DNA from: Gammaproteobacteria bacterium
Lineage (GTDB): Bacteria > Pseudomonadota > Gammaproteobacteria > Granulosicoccales > Granulosicoccaceae
Reading direction: 5' to 3'
Length of the DNA stretch: 32,589 nt
NCBI GenBank assembly: GCA_019634245.1
Contig: JAHQVR010000332.1
Span: forward strand, 1-32,589
A program made the position numbers and the translations under genes. Under the pieces are notes generated by a model, which had not been told where the DNA came from, made no database searches, and saw only the letters and a list, made by a program, of their open reading frames with translations. Shown here in pieces: positions 7,839-16,226 of the stretch. The stretch's first letter is position 1. Each line of letters opens with the position of its first letter.

Positions 7839-9253
7839 TCGATCACCAGAGTTTTTAAGAAGGCGATTAATGAGGATCGTTGTTCGGCACTCGATGCTTC
7901 ATAGGCATCTCGGGACTCTCGACCAGCGCCGCCGTGAGCTAGAATGATGCTATCTAAAGTTGTGATGTCGTTTCGATGGCCGTAGGGGGCTGTTGATCCA
8001 ATGCCCCACAATTCTGCAGTCATGAAAATATCGCGACCCACAAACCTCTGCGACAACAACTCATTACCCAGCACTGCCACGACATTGTCAGTCATTTTGT
8101 GGCGCTTTAAATCGCCGAACAAAGGTACGAGTATTTCTCCCTTCGAATTGCGTGCTAGTGACTCACTCCATTCAAGTAACGCTAGGTTGTAGACAGCAGC
8201 CGTTTCTACCTGAGACGAATTAAGAGTTCCGGATACATCAAATGGTCCTGGATCTGAAAATGCCAAAGACTTCAGGGGGAGTTCTGTTCTATGGCAGCCA
8301 GCACAACCGAGCTCTGCAAACAATCGCTGACCCTTCACAGCTGCCTGTTGCCAATTTGTCCTCTCAGGCGTGCGTTGTACGGGAACCTTTAGCGAGGCTT
8401 GCCAAGCCACCAGCGCCGAGATGTCAGCTGCTGAGAATTCGTTGTTATAACCATCTTCATCGAAATCCTGCTCACCTGTCCAGCGAGCACCAAATCGCTC
8501 CACCGCCTGCATACCGTGGTGATGATTCAACGCATTTACCGTAAACTGCCTTAGCGAGGTCATCACACCTTTCTGACTAAAAGGTCGGATCACCAAATCG
8601 GCATCAACTCCATCGATTTTGGTCAAATCCACAAGCCCATCAGGCATAGCCGTCAGTTTGCCAAAAGACACACCTTTGGTTGTTAAATCAACGGTGATCG
8701 GCTTGTCATCAGTCTTCGCAGACTGCAGCGCTTTATCTCTTAGTTCAGCTAGTTCAAAGCTCATTTCCCGAGCCAGTAATTCAATTAAGCCCGCACCAAA
8801 CAGATGATTAGTGCCACGTTCATTCGAAAACTGCGGATCGCTGGTATCGAAGTTGGCATTGGTGAATCCTTCTGAAACAAACACATTCGTAACAAAATCA
8901 CCTGCACCACCCACTGTTGGATCGTTGTGACAGGCCGAACAAGCTTGGGCATCAGGACCCGACATTCGAGCGAACGCATTCTCTGGAGGATGTCGGAACT
9001 TCGTTGGAATGATCGCTTGGGTAGCTGCAGGACGCCCAGCTCCTTCCGCTTTAGTAAACTTAGCAGTAAACAGTGCTTCACCAAGATCCATCAATTCGAG
9101 TAACTCGTCGTGACTCAAATCACCGGTGGGAAGTTGTTGCAATGCACCTAAATCTGGGCTTTGTTCTAGCCAAGGCTCATCATTAGCCCAGGACAACACC
9201 GACCCCATGCATAACAAGAGCGCTAAGCTTGCGGTGTTTAATTTTAAGTTCAT
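7835..9253 (-). CDS. Periplasmic di-haem c-type oxidoreductase (COG3488 / cytochrome c peroxidase-like)
   Basis: 472 residues from the ATG at 9253. That start gives a clear Sec signal peptide (ASLALLLCMGSVLSWA) and makes ATGA with the ROK stop; the frame stays open further upstream but would spoil the signal peptide. Two c-type haem sites are visible: CSACH (Cys105, Cys108, His109) and CAGCH (Cys317, Cys320, His321). Between them lies a loop DFDEDGYNNE (about 263-272) resembling a calcium site. The layout suits the di-haem oxidoreductase family related to cytochrome c peroxidases. It could oxidise a substrate or reduce a peroxide in the periplasm. Coupling to the ROK regulator upstream and the FG-GAP protein downstream suggests a shared, sugar-linked role (inference). 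Confidence 0.87.
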   Translation of the reverse strand: MNLKLNTASLALLLCMGSVLSWANDEPWLEQSPDLGALQQLPTGDLSHDELLELMDLGEALFTAKFTKAEGAGRPAATQAIIPTKFRHPPENAFARMSGPDAQACSACHNDPTVGGAGDFVTNVFVSEGFTNANFDTSDPQFSNERGTNHLFGAGLIELLAREMSFELAELRDKALQSAKTDDKPITVDLTTKGVSFGKLTAMPDGLVDLTKIDGVDADLVIRPFSQKGVMTSLRQFTVNALNHHHGMQAVERFGARWTGEQDFDEDGYNNEFSAADISALVAWQASLKVPVQRTPERTNWQQAAVKGQRLFAELGCAGCHRTELPLKSLAFSDPGPFDVSGTLNSSQVETAAVYNLALLEWSESLARNSKGEILVPLFGDLKRHKMTDNVVAVLGNELLSQRFVGRDIFMTAELWGIGSTAPYGHRNDITTLDSIILAHGGAGRESRDAYEASSAEQRSSLIAFLKTLVIE

Positions 9254-10476
9254 GACGCCACCTCGTTGCCTAGCCTCTGCTCCGAGATCATATCGTCGCA
9301 GCCTTTGAGTGCACGAATCACACATCCATCCAGCACCAAAGGCGCTTCTTTTGAAAAACAATCAATGTCTATTTCATCGCTGTCGCTGATAGTAGGTGCG
9401 TTTCGTATAGCGCGAAGCATGGCCTTTTCCATATACTGAAAAAAAATGGTGCCGCTTCCCACCAAAACGATGGGAAACCGATCCATCAACGCGAACAATC
9501 CCGCAATCCCAGTCCCGATGGCTGCCCCTGCAGATTCAATCGCAGCCAGGGCATCACGGTCACCCTGCTCAGCAGCCCGGGCGATGGCCTCCAAATTGGG
9601 TGACTCAACAAGATCTTGAGGCGGCGAGTGCAGATCCTTACCCAAGGCCCGCCGATGAATCGCATACGAACCGGCATACGCCTCAATGCAGCCGAGATTC
9701 CCGCATCGACATAAAGACCCATCTGGGATATACCCCATATGCCCAAACTCAAAACCTGAGGAGATAGTGCCATTGGCAGTTTCTCCTCCCAAACACAGCC
9801 CCATACCGACACCCTCGGCAATCAGTATCGCCCCAAAGTTCTCGCCGTATTTATCGGGTGATTGCCAACTCAGTGCTTCAGCCAGCAAATTGCAATCGTT
9901 AGCGACTACAGCGCTAACCCCAAGATCGTGCTCAAGCCACGCTTTAATTGGGATGTTCTGCTCAGGACAAATGGGGGTCCACAGAACCATCGACCCTTCA
10001 ACATCTGTTACGCCTTGAAACCCTACGGAGATTCGAATTAATGCCCTGTGGTTGCGCTGCGATACCTTCAGAGCATCATCAATACATGAAAACAAGGTGT
10101 TTTTTATGTCGGTTGCGCCCATATCCTGCGTGCTAATTTCGCGAATATGTTCACCGTGAATTTCTCCAGCATAGTCAACAATCCGTGCTTCAATTTGGTT
10201 GAACCTAAAGTGAACCGCACAGATAAGTGCCGCCTTTGGTTCCAGCTGCAAAGTCACGGGTGGTCGGCCACGCCCTGACCCAGGTAGAGGCTCATGTTGA
10301 ACTGGCCTCAACACGCCTTCATCAATCAAATCGGTAGTGATGGTTGAGACCGTCGCGGCGCTTAGCCCGCTGTACGTGCCAATTTCGGTTCTTGAAATGG
10401 CTCGGTGTAGACGCACTAAGGCCAATACACGCTTTCTGTTTTGTGTCCGAACGTCATCAGTCCGCGCAATCATCAC
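9250..10476 (-). CDS. ROK-family transcriptional repressor (XylR/NagC/Mlc type)
   Basis: 408 residues. An N-terminal winged helix-turn-helix (about 25-60, ISRTEIGTYSGLSAATVS) is followed by a ROK domain. The zinc motif CRCGNLGC (Cys256, Cys258, Cys263), preceded by FEFGHMG, is diagnostic. VANDCN at 191-196 carries the sugar-contact Asp. The ATP-binding DxGxT motif of ROK kinases is absent, so this is a regulator, not a sugar kinase. It probably represses the divergent CUT2 importer and perhaps its own operon, releasing DNA when sugar binds. A 29-bp palindrome lies between the two operons. Its TGA overlaps the ATG of the di-haem gene (ATGA), an unusual downstream partner for a ROK repressor. 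A second in-frame ATG directly follows the first. Confidence 0.93.
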   Translation of the reverse strand: MMIARTDDVRTQNRKRVLALVRLHRAISRTEIGTYSGLSAATVSTITTDLIDEGVLRPVQHEPLPGSGRGRPPVTLQLEPKAALICAVHFRFNQIEARIVDYAGEIHGEHIREISTQDMGATDIKNTLFSCIDDALKVSQRNHRALIRISVGFQGVTDVEGSMVLWTPICPEQNIPIKAWLEHDLGVSAVVANDCNLLAEALSWQSPDKYGENFGAILIAEGVGMGLCLGGETANGTISSGFEFGHMGYIPDGSLCRCGNLGCIEAYAGSYAIHRRALGKDLHSPPQDLVESPNLEAIARAAEQGDRDALAAIESAGAAIGTGIAGLFALMDRFPIVLVGSGTIFFQYMEKAMLRAIRNAPTISDSDEIDIDCFSKEAPLVLDGCVIRALKGCDDMISEQRLGNEVAS

Positions 10477-10562
10477 TAGTACCTATCCATCATCAACGGT
10501 TCGGTGCGCGCAACGAAATTTATTCTTTTATATTCAACCACTTGAAAAATCATAAAATGATA

Positions 10563-10568
10563 TTGACA
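10563..10568 (+). promoter_or_regulatory. -35 box of the sugar-importer promoter
   Basis: TTGACA here matches the -35 consensus perfectly. The -10 position 17 bases on (10586-10591, CACTAT) is weak and runs into the palindrome at 10588-10616. A bound repressor would therefore cover the -10 region and transcription start. The ribosome site and start of the binding-protein gene lie about 130 bases downstream, so the leader is long. Confidence 0.6.
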
Positions 10569-10587
10569 CATTGTTAAAAACAAGTCA

Positions 10588-10616
10588 CTATTTATTTCGA
10601 GTCTCGAATTAAATAG
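10588..10616. promoter_or_regulatory. 29-bp palindromic operator, probable ROK repressor site
   Basis: Two 14-base arms (10588-10601 and 10603-10616) flank a central T. They pair at 13 of 14 positions; only one pair near the middle of each arm fails. The core is TTCGAG-T-CTCGAA with AT-rich outer arms (CTATTTA and TAAATAG). AT-rich flanks around TTCG and CGAA are characteristic of NagC/Mlc-type ROK operators. Its place just downstream of a consensus -35 box, in the gap between a ROK gene and a sugar importer, supports this role. Confidence 0.8.
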
Positions 10617-10630
10617 ACTTTGAAAATCTG

Positions 10631-10686
10631 GCACCACACACAGAATCGGTTTATGCTCGCATTCTGTGTGTCCAATTTTATGGTGC
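10631..10686 (+). promoter_or_regulatory. Long hairpin in the leader of the binding-protein gene
   Basis: A perfect 11-bp inverted repeat, ACACACAGAAT (10636-10646) with ATTCTGTGTGT (10661-10671), surrounds a 14-base loop. An outer pairing, GCACC (10631-10635) with GGTGC (10682-10686), closes the structure 8 bases before the GAGGAG ribosome site. As RNA it would form a stable leader stem that could protect the abundant binding-protein message or tune translation. As DNA it could be a second regulator site. Confidence 0.6.
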
Positions 10687-10705
10687 ACCCACTTGAGGAG
10701 AATGA

Positions 10706-11746
10706 ATGAACAAACTAACCACCGCCCTATTGGGCACCGCACTGCTAGGCGCGACCGTCACTGGAACCGTTCAAGCTGAAGGAAAAACCATTGGTGTTTC
10801 CTGGAAAGTTTTCCAGGAAGAACGCTGGAAGCGTGATGAAGCTGTTATCAAAGAAATTGTGGAAGCCAATGGCGACAAGTACATCTCAGCAGACGCTCAA
10901 GGCTCTGCAGCCAAGCAGTTAACTGATGTTGAATCGTTAATCTCTCAAGGCGCAGATGTACTGATGATTGTGCCTTTTGATTCAGAAGCTATCCTACCCG
11001 CCGTAGAACAAGCATCAGCCGAAGGCATTCCTATGATTGCCTATGATGTTCAGATCGAGCATCCTGACTCACTCTACATCACGTTCGATAATGTTGGTGT
11101 GGGCCGATTGATGGCTCGAACCATGTTGGACAGCGGTAAAACGGAAGGTAACTTTGCGTTTATTAAAGGTGATCAAGGCGATCCAAATGCCACATTTCTG
11201 TTCGAAGGAATAATGGAAGTTCTGCAAGAAAACATTGATGGTGGAAAAATCAAAAACGTTTGCGAAGCTTTCACTGACGGTTGGAAACCAGAGAATGCCC
11301 AACGCAATATGGAACAGTGTTTGACGTCTCAGAATAACAATGTCGATGCGGTTATCTCCCAAAACGATGGTATGGCTGGTGGCGTAGTTGCAGCCCTGGA
11401 AGCCCAGGGTATGGCTGGCAACGTTCCGGTCACTGGCCAAGATGGTGATCTGGCCGCCATTAACCGCGTAGCTCGTGGCACACAGCTGGTATCAGTGTGG
11501 AAAGACTCTCGTGCCCTCGGTAAGGTTGCAGCCGAAGCTGCCTTAATGCTGGCCGACGGTAAGAGCATGTCAGACGTACCCAACACGGCACCGTTTTCTG
11601 GTGGTAAGCGTGGCGTCGAAGTGGTCTCTATCCTCCTTGAGCCTACGCCAATAACCAAAGGCAACGTCAATGCGGTTATCGATGCGGGTTGGATCAGTAA
11701 AGAGAAAGCTTGTGAAGGTGCGATGGACGGTGTTGCTGGCTGTTAA
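10706..11746 (+). CDS. Sugar ABC transporter substrate-binding protein (XylF-like, CUT2)
   Basis: A 346-residue periplasmic binding protein of the Peripla_BP_4 (ribose/xylose) type. The N-terminal signal peptide has a hydrophobic core and likely cleaves after TVQA (residue 24). The mature start, KTIGVSWKVFQEERWKRD, resembles XylF, as do FDNVGVGRL, DGWKPENAQ and VTGQDGDLAAI along the chain, so a pentose such as xylose is a reasonable guess. A strong ribosome site, GAGGAG (10695-10700), lies 5 bases before the ATG. It is the first gene of the importer operon and is followed by an intrinsic terminator, which would favour excess binding protein over the membrane parts. The exact sugar is not certain; fructose or another aldose is possible. 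Confidence 0.9.
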   Translation: MNKLTTALLGTALLGATVTGTVQAEGKTIGVSWKVFQEERWKRDEAVIKEIVEANGDKYISADAQGSAAKQLTDVESLISQGADVLMIVPFDSEAILPAVEQASAEGIPMIAYDVQIEHPDSLYITFDNVGVGRLMARTMLDSGKTEGNFAFIKGDQGDPNATFLFEGIMEVLQENIDGGKIKNVCEAFTDGWKPENAQRNMEQCLTSQNNNVDAVISQNDGMAGGVVAALEAQGMAGNVPVTGQDGDLAAINRVARGTQLVSVWKDSRALGKVAAEAALMLADGKSMSDVPNTAPFSGGKRGVEVVSILLEPTPITKGNVNAVIDAGWISKEKACEGAMDGVAGC

Positions 11747-11773
11747 TTTCTAGCCACTGTCGATAGACCAAGG

Positions 11774-11808
11774 CTGCACCGCATATAGATGCGGTGCGGC
11801 TTTTTTTT
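11774..11808 (+). terminator. Intrinsic terminator between binding-protein and permease genes
   Basis: A perfect 9-bp GC-rich stem, GCACCGCAT (11776-11784) with ATGCGGTGC (11789-11797), has an ATAG loop and is followed by a run of eight T (11801-11808). It sits inside an operon, only 30 bases before the permease start, so it is probably a partial terminator setting the ratio of binding protein to permease. Confidence 0.9.
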
Positions 11809-11837
11809 CATCCTCAATTCGCTAAGAGGAAAAAGCG

Positions 11838-13142
11838 GTGTCAGATCAAGACCAGAGTTTCCAAGAAAGTCGCGTAAAAAGGTTCCTTCGGGCAACCGAG
11901 GTCGATACTCGTTTGCTCGGTATGATCGGGGCATTATTGCTCATCTGGCTTGGGTTTCACTTCTACGGGTACTTCGTTAACGGTTACGGCGCTTTTTTAA
12001 CACCACGAAACCTTTGGAATTTATCAGTACAAACTTCCTCCATTGCGGTAATGGCGACCGGAATGGTATTGATCATCGTCACTCGCCATATTGATTTGTC
12101 TGTTGGGTCCCTACTGGGCTTCACAGCAATGATAATGGGTGTCATGCAAGTCTGGGTGTTGCCAAAGTATCTAGGCTTGGGTCACCCGATGATTTGGATC
12201 ATCACTGTGTTAGTCGGTGTGGCTTTTGGTGCTTTGATCGGAGCCTTTCAGGGGTTTCTTATCGCCTACTTAAGCATTCCAGCTTTTATCGTTACCCTGG
12301 GCGGGCTGCTTATTTGGCGCGGTGCATCCTACCTCGTCGCTCGCGGCGAAACCATCGCACCGGTGGATCAAACTTTTTCTTTGATAGGTGGTGGACCCTA
12401 CGGCACCATAGGCGCAACAGGGTCCTGGATAGTGGGCATCCTGGTTTGCATTGGTATTGTACTGCTGCTGTTTAATGGCAGACGTCAACGCATTCGGTTT
12501 GGTTTTCCTACGCGCCCCATGTGGGCTGAGTGTCTGATCGGTTTTTTAGGTACCGGAATTGTCATTGGTTCTGTGCTCGTCATGAACGCCTATCCATGGC
12601 CAAAAGGTATTGTCAAACGCTACGCAGAAGCAAACAACATTGAAGTACCCGACGGTGGACTGTTTATTTCACATGGGTTTGCGATACCCATTTTAATCGC
12701 AATCGCAGTGGGAATCGCGATGACATTCCTAGCCACACGCACCCGCTTTGGACGCTACGTTTTTGCAATCGGTGGAAACCCTGAAGCCGCAGAATTAGCG
12801 GGCATTAACACTAAGAAAATGACACTGTTGATTTTTGCGTTAATGGGTGCGCTCACCGGCATTTCGGCGGTGATTGCCAGTGCTCGATTAAAATCTGCAA
12901 CGCTTGCATTAGGCCAATTCGATGAACTTTATGTTATTGCCGCTGCAGTTATTGGTGGGACGTCGTTCGCAGGCGGCATTGGTACTATCTATGGTGCAAT
13001 ACTAGGTGCGTTGGTCATGCAATCACTGCAGTCGGGCATGGTATTAATTGGCTTTGATGCTGCCATCCAACAGATGGTCGTCGGTGGTGTTTTAGTACTG
13101 GCAGTGTTTCTAGACACCATCTACCGCAGAAATTCGGATTAG
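11838..13142 (+). CDS. CUT2-family sugar ABC transporter permease (XylH/FrcC-like)
   Basis: A 434-residue integral inner-membrane protein of the BPD_transp_2 family. Many hydrophobic helices are visible, beginning at about residue 27 ([16 protein letters not shown]). Characteristic family segments include [15 protein letters not shown] near the front and [22 protein letters not shown] near the end. The coupling-helix region [16 protein letters not shown] contacts the ATPase in this family. It forms the translocation channel for the sugar delivered by the binding protein upstream. The start is GTG 11838 with an AAGAGGA ribosome site (11824-11830). An insert of roughly 70 residues between helices (around 215-280) resembles that of XylH-type permeases. 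The ATPase gene follows after 11 bases. Confidence 0.92.
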   Translation: MSDQDQSFQESRVKRFLRATEVDTRLLGMIGALLLIWLGFHFYGYFVNGYGAFLTPRNLWNLSVQTSSIAVMATGMVLIIVTRHIDLSVGSLLGFTAMIMGVMQVWVLPKYLGLGHPMIWIITVLVGVAFGALIGAFQGFLIAYLSIPAFIVTLGGLLIWRGASYLVARGETIAPVDQTFSLIGGGPYGTIGATGSWIVGILVCIGIVLLLFNGRRQRIRFGFPTRPMWAECLIGFLGTGIVIGSVLVMNAYPWPKGIVKRYAEANNIEVPDGGLFISHGFAIPILIAIAVGIAMTFLATRTRFGRYVFAIGGNPEAAELAGINTKKMTLLIFALMGALTGISAVIASARLKSATLALGQFDELYVIAAAVIGGTSFAGGIGTIYGAILGALVMQSLQSGMVLIGFDAAIQQMVVGGVLVLAVFLDTIYRRNSD

Positions 13143-13153
13143 AGGAATCAACT

Positions 13154-13963
13154 ATGTCCAATTCCGCTCCATCCGCTGACTCAAACGCGGACAACACGCC
13201 TCTGGTGGAAATGAAGGATATCTCCATTTCGTTCGGTGGAGTGCATGCCGTTGAAAAAGCCTCATGTGAACTGTACCCCGGCGAAGTCGTAGGGCTACTG
13301 GGTCATAACGGCGCTGGTAAATCCACACTTATAAAAATACTCTCCGGAGCCTATGCCAGAGACAGCGGGAGTATATTTATAGACGGTCAAGAGGCCACCA
13401 TCAGCAATCCGCGTCATGCCAAAGACTATGGCATAGAAACTATTTATCAAACGCTCGCTCTTGCTGATAATGTCGATGCTGCGGCCAATTTGTATCTGGG
13501 GCGCGAGCTGTTAACGCGCTGGGGTACGTTGGATGATGCCGCAATGGAAGCAGAAACTCGTAAGGTAATGAACCGACTCAACCCGAACTTCACACGCTTT
13601 AAGGATCCAGTGAAACAATTGTCGGGCGGTCAAAGACAGTCGGTGGCGATTGCCAGAGCCATACACTTTAATGCCCGAATTCTGATTATGGATGAACCCA
13701 CTGCCGCGTTAGGACCTGCTGAAACAGAACAGGTCGGCCAGCTCATTCACCAATTAAAAAAAGATGGCATAGGGATTTTTCTTATCAGCCATGATATTCA
13801 TGATGTCTTCGATCTTGCCGACCGCGTGACCGTTATGAAAAACGGCGCAATCGTTGGATCGGCGCATACGAAGGATGTCACCAAAGACGAAGTGCTTGGG
13901 ATGATTATTTTGGGCAAATGCCCATCTGGGGCCATACCAGGGCCCGGAGCGTTGAACGAATAA
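13154..13963 (+). CDS. CUT2-family sugar ABC transporter ATP-binding protein, single-domain (FrcA-like)
   Basis: 269 residues with one complete nucleotide-binding domain: Walker [10 protein letters not shown] (about 53-61), Q-loop IYQTLAL, signature [14 protein letters not shown], Walker [12 protein letters not shown] and switch His in LISHDIHD. Most CUT2 ATPases (XylG, RbsA, AraG) are double-domain proteins of about 500 residues. This half-size form is like FrcA of fructose importers and would act as a homodimer. It ends with a short C-terminal tail and no second domain, and the frame closes normally, so it is not a broken XylG. The ribosome site AGAGGA (13141-13146) lies 7 bases before the ATG. 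It is the last gene of the importer operon and meets a convergent aminotransferase gene. Confidence 0.93.
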   Translation: MSNSAPSADSNADNTPLVEMKDISISFGGVHAVEKASCELYPGEVVGLLGHNGAGKSTLIKILSGAYARDSGSIFIDGQEATISNPRHAKDYGIETIYQTLALADNVDAAANLYLGRELLTRWGTLDDAAMEAETRKVMNRLNPNFTRFKDPVKQLSGGQRQSVAIARAIHFNARILIMDEPTAALGPAETEQVGQLIHQLKKDGIGIFLISHDIHDVFDLADRVTVMKNGAIVGSAHTKDVTKDEVLGMIILGKCPSGAIPGPGALNE

Positions 13964-13980
13964 CGATGAGTGGATGTTCG

Positions 13981-15159
13981 CTACTGATACCCTAACTTAT
14001 CCAGCGCGGAGGCCATCGATTGGACTGATCGATCCACATTCATTAATTTGTCCAATCCAAACAAGCCGATTCTAAACGAGCTAAACGCCTCACCTTCATC
14101 GCACATTAAGGGAACCCCAGCCGCTATTTGCATACCGATCTTGGCAAAATCACTACCGTTTTGGAAAGACGCATTGTCGGTGTAACTCACCACAACGCCA
14201 GGCGATTGAAAGCCACTTCCCGCAACACTGCAAAAACCTTTATCTTCCAAAAGAACTCTAATTTTTCCGCCTAATTCTTGTTGTTTTTGTTTGGCATTAG
14301 CCGATCCAAAATCGATAGTTTCCTGCATGACGTTACGAAATTGTCTAAGAGACTCTGTCGGCATGGTAGCGTGATAGGCATGCCCACCACCTTCGTAAGT
14401 TTCCATAATAGATAACCACTTCTTGAGATCGATGGAAAAACTATTACTCGAAGTGCTCTCTATTCTTTCTCGTGCTAACTGACTCAGCATCACCAAACCA
14501 CAGCACGGTGGGCCGCTCCAGCCTTTTTGTGGGGCGCTGATTAATACATCGACTCCCGTTGCTTCCATATCTACCCACAAGCAACCAGAGGCTATGCAAT
14601 CGAGCACGAACAGACCACCTTGTTCATGGACCGCGTCGGCAACGGCTTTAAGGTAGTCATCCGGTAACAGCATACCGGCGGAAGTTTCAACATGAGGAGC
14701 AAACACTAAATCGGGCTTTTCACGCTTGATGGTATTCAGCACTTCATCCAATGCGGCTGGAAAAAAAGGTTCGGTATCGCCCTGTGATTTGCGCCGCGCT
14801 TTGAGCACATTCACGGAGCCAGCGAATCCACCGGCGTCTAAAATCTGTGACCAGCGATAGCTAAACCAACCATTTCTTAATACCAAACAGTTGGCACCAA
14901 TACCAAACTGACGCGCAACGGCTTCCATGCCAAAAGAACCGCTACCCGGAACAACCACCGCACTGTGCGCAAGATAAGTTTGCTTAAGCGCTGCAGAAAT
15001 ATCACACATCACTGCCTGAAAAGTTTGGGACATATGATTTAGAGCTCTGTCGGTATAAACGACCGAATACTCCAGTAAACCGTCGGGATCGACGTCTTGA
15101 TGCAGCGCTTTCATTCGAGGTCCTAACAGTGAGTTCGCAGTCTTATAATACCCGATCAT
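13981..15159 (-). CDS. Class V aminotransferase (serine/alanine-glyoxylate aminotransferase-like)
   Basis: A 392-residue PLP enzyme of aminotransferase class V. Visible family features are the phosphate-binding GSGSFGMEA (about 72-80), HVETSAGML, the cofactor-binding Asp in FVLDCIASG, and the Schiff-base Lys in ISAPQKGWSGPP. Members move amino groups between serine, alanine or aspartate and glyoxylate or pyruvate in the cytoplasm; kynureninase and cysteine desulfurase are more distant relatives. The gene is divergent from a threonine-dehydrogenase-like gene across a 125-base gap, which hints at glycine, serine and threonine metabolism. A second in-frame Met at residue 16 is an alternative start. 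The exact amino donor cannot be read from sequence. Confidence 0.85.
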   Translation of the reverse strand: MIGYYKTANSLLGPRMKALHQDVDPDGLLEYSVVYTDRALNHMSQTFQAVMCDISAALKQTYLAHSAVVVPGSGSFGMEAVARQFGIGANCLVLRNGWFSYRWSQILDAGGFAGSVNVLKARRKSQGDTEPFFPAALDEVLNTIKREKPDLVFAPHVETSAGMLLPDDYLKAVADAVHEQGGLFVLDCIASGCLWVDMEATGVDVLISAPQKGWSGPPCCGLVMLSQLARERIESTSSNSFSIDLKKWLSIMETYEGGGHAYHATMPTESLRQFRNVMQETIDFGSANAKQKQQELGGKIRVLLEDKGFCSVAGSGFQSPGVVVSYTDNASFQNGSDFAKIGMQIAAGVPLMCDEGEAFSSFRIGLFGLDKLMNVDRSVQSMASALDKLGYQ

Positions 15160-15284
15160 GACGAGCTATAGATCACCGGTACCGCTTGACCTAAACGAAT
15201 AAAAAATCTGGCATACATTGCCCACCCTACCTGCCGACACGGTAGAATTAATGGGGATATCGGACATTAGACAAGGCTAACCGT

Positions 15285-16220
15285 GTGAAAAAAGTGTTGA
15301 TTACAGGGGGAAATGGCAATATTGGTCGTCTGGTTGCTGATCAACTACTGAAGCGCGACATCGATGTCATAAAGTTTGATATACCGGGCACCGAACCTGC
15401 TTCAACTCAGCCCGGTGAAGCTGTGTATATCGGCGATATCCGTGACTATGAGCTAGTCAAAAGCCTGATCGAAAAATACAGACCAGACGCCATATACCAT
15501 CTGGCGTCCCTATTATCTGGTAGCTCGGAAGCCGATCCCGAAGCAGCGTGGGAGATCAATGCCACCGCATCCTTTCATCTGCTTAGATTGGCGCAGAAAT
15601 TTAAGGTCGGAACTTTTTTCTTTGCCGGTACTGTTGCATCCTATGGCGTCGATTTATCCGATCCCCTACCCGAAGATGCTGAGCAGTGGCCAGCCAATAT
15701 CTATGGTGCCACCAAAGTAGCCGTTGAGCGTTTGGGTGTCTACTTTAAACAAAAACACGGGATGGATTTTCGCTGCTTACGGTTTCCATTGGTGTTTTCT
15801 CCGTTTGCACCTGCCTCTGCTGTCACGGCCTACCCTTCCCAGGCTTTTAAGGCCGCTTGTAACGGTGAGCCATTTGTCTTTCCCGTCTCCGCAGATACCG
15901 GCATGTCTTCCATGCTTCTGGAAGATGTGATTACCGGCATTATAAAAGTGAACGAAATTGATAAAAATCACCTAAGCCAGCACGCCTATTCCCTGCATGG
16001 TTATCATGTGACTGCCGAGCAGGTGGCAAAAGAAATACAGTCGCGCATCCCTACATTCACCTATCGTTTCGATCCAAACCCTGAGGTTGATGCCCTGCTG
16101 AAAGCCTGGCCGAATGTTATTGACGATCACGCTGCCAGGAAGGATTGGGGCTGGGCACCTCAGTATGATTTCAGCAAATCAGCGGATTGGCTTATGGCCC
16201 ATTTTAATGACAAAAGTTGA
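15285..16220 (+). CDS. NAD-dependent epimerase/dehydratase-fold protein, probable SDR-type L-threonine 3-dehydrogenase
   Basis: 311 residues of the extended SDR fold: N-terminal ITGGNGNIGRLV, a substrate segment LASLLSGSSEADP, and the catalytic Tyr and Lys in YGATKVAVE. From memory, three stretches follow the UDP-galactose-epimerase-like L-threonine 3-dehydrogenases closely: the ASLLSG region with an AW.IN pattern, MSSMLLEDV, and the C-terminal WPNVIDDHAARKDWGW. Those enzymes convert threonine with NAD to 2-amino-3-ketobutyrate, which then gives glycine. The partner 2-amino-3-ketobutyrate CoA ligase gene is not in the window. The start is GTG 15285, since only this gives the canonical KKVLITGG opening. 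A nucleotide-sugar or sugar-lactone function is the main alternative. Confidence 0.72.
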   Translation: MKKVLITGGNGNIGRLVADQLLKRDIDVIKFDIPGTEPASTQPGEAVYIGDIRDYELVKSLIEKYRPDAIYHLASLLSGSSEADPEAAWEINATASFHLLRLAQKFKVGTFFFAGTVASYGVDLSDPLPEDAEQWPANIYGATKVAVERLGVYFKQKHGMDFRCLRFPLVFSPFAPASAVTAYPSQAFKAACNGEPFVFPVSADTGMSSMLLEDVITGIIKVNEIDKNHLSQHAYSLHGYHVTAEQVAKEIQSRIPTFTYRFDPNPEVDALLKAWPNVIDDHAARKDWGWAPQYDFSKSADWLMAHFNDKS

Positions 16221-16226
16221 GGAATT

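Noticed and set aside
9254..9361. Upstream start of the di-haem gene at 9361
   Set aside because: It adds 36 residues that overlap the ROK gene and bury the signal peptide; ATG 9253 makes the ATGA overlap and a clean signal peptide.
15160..15284. Divergent promoter with TTGACC at 15186
   Set aside because: No acceptable -10 box at 16-18 bases spacing; TACATT lies 22 bases away.
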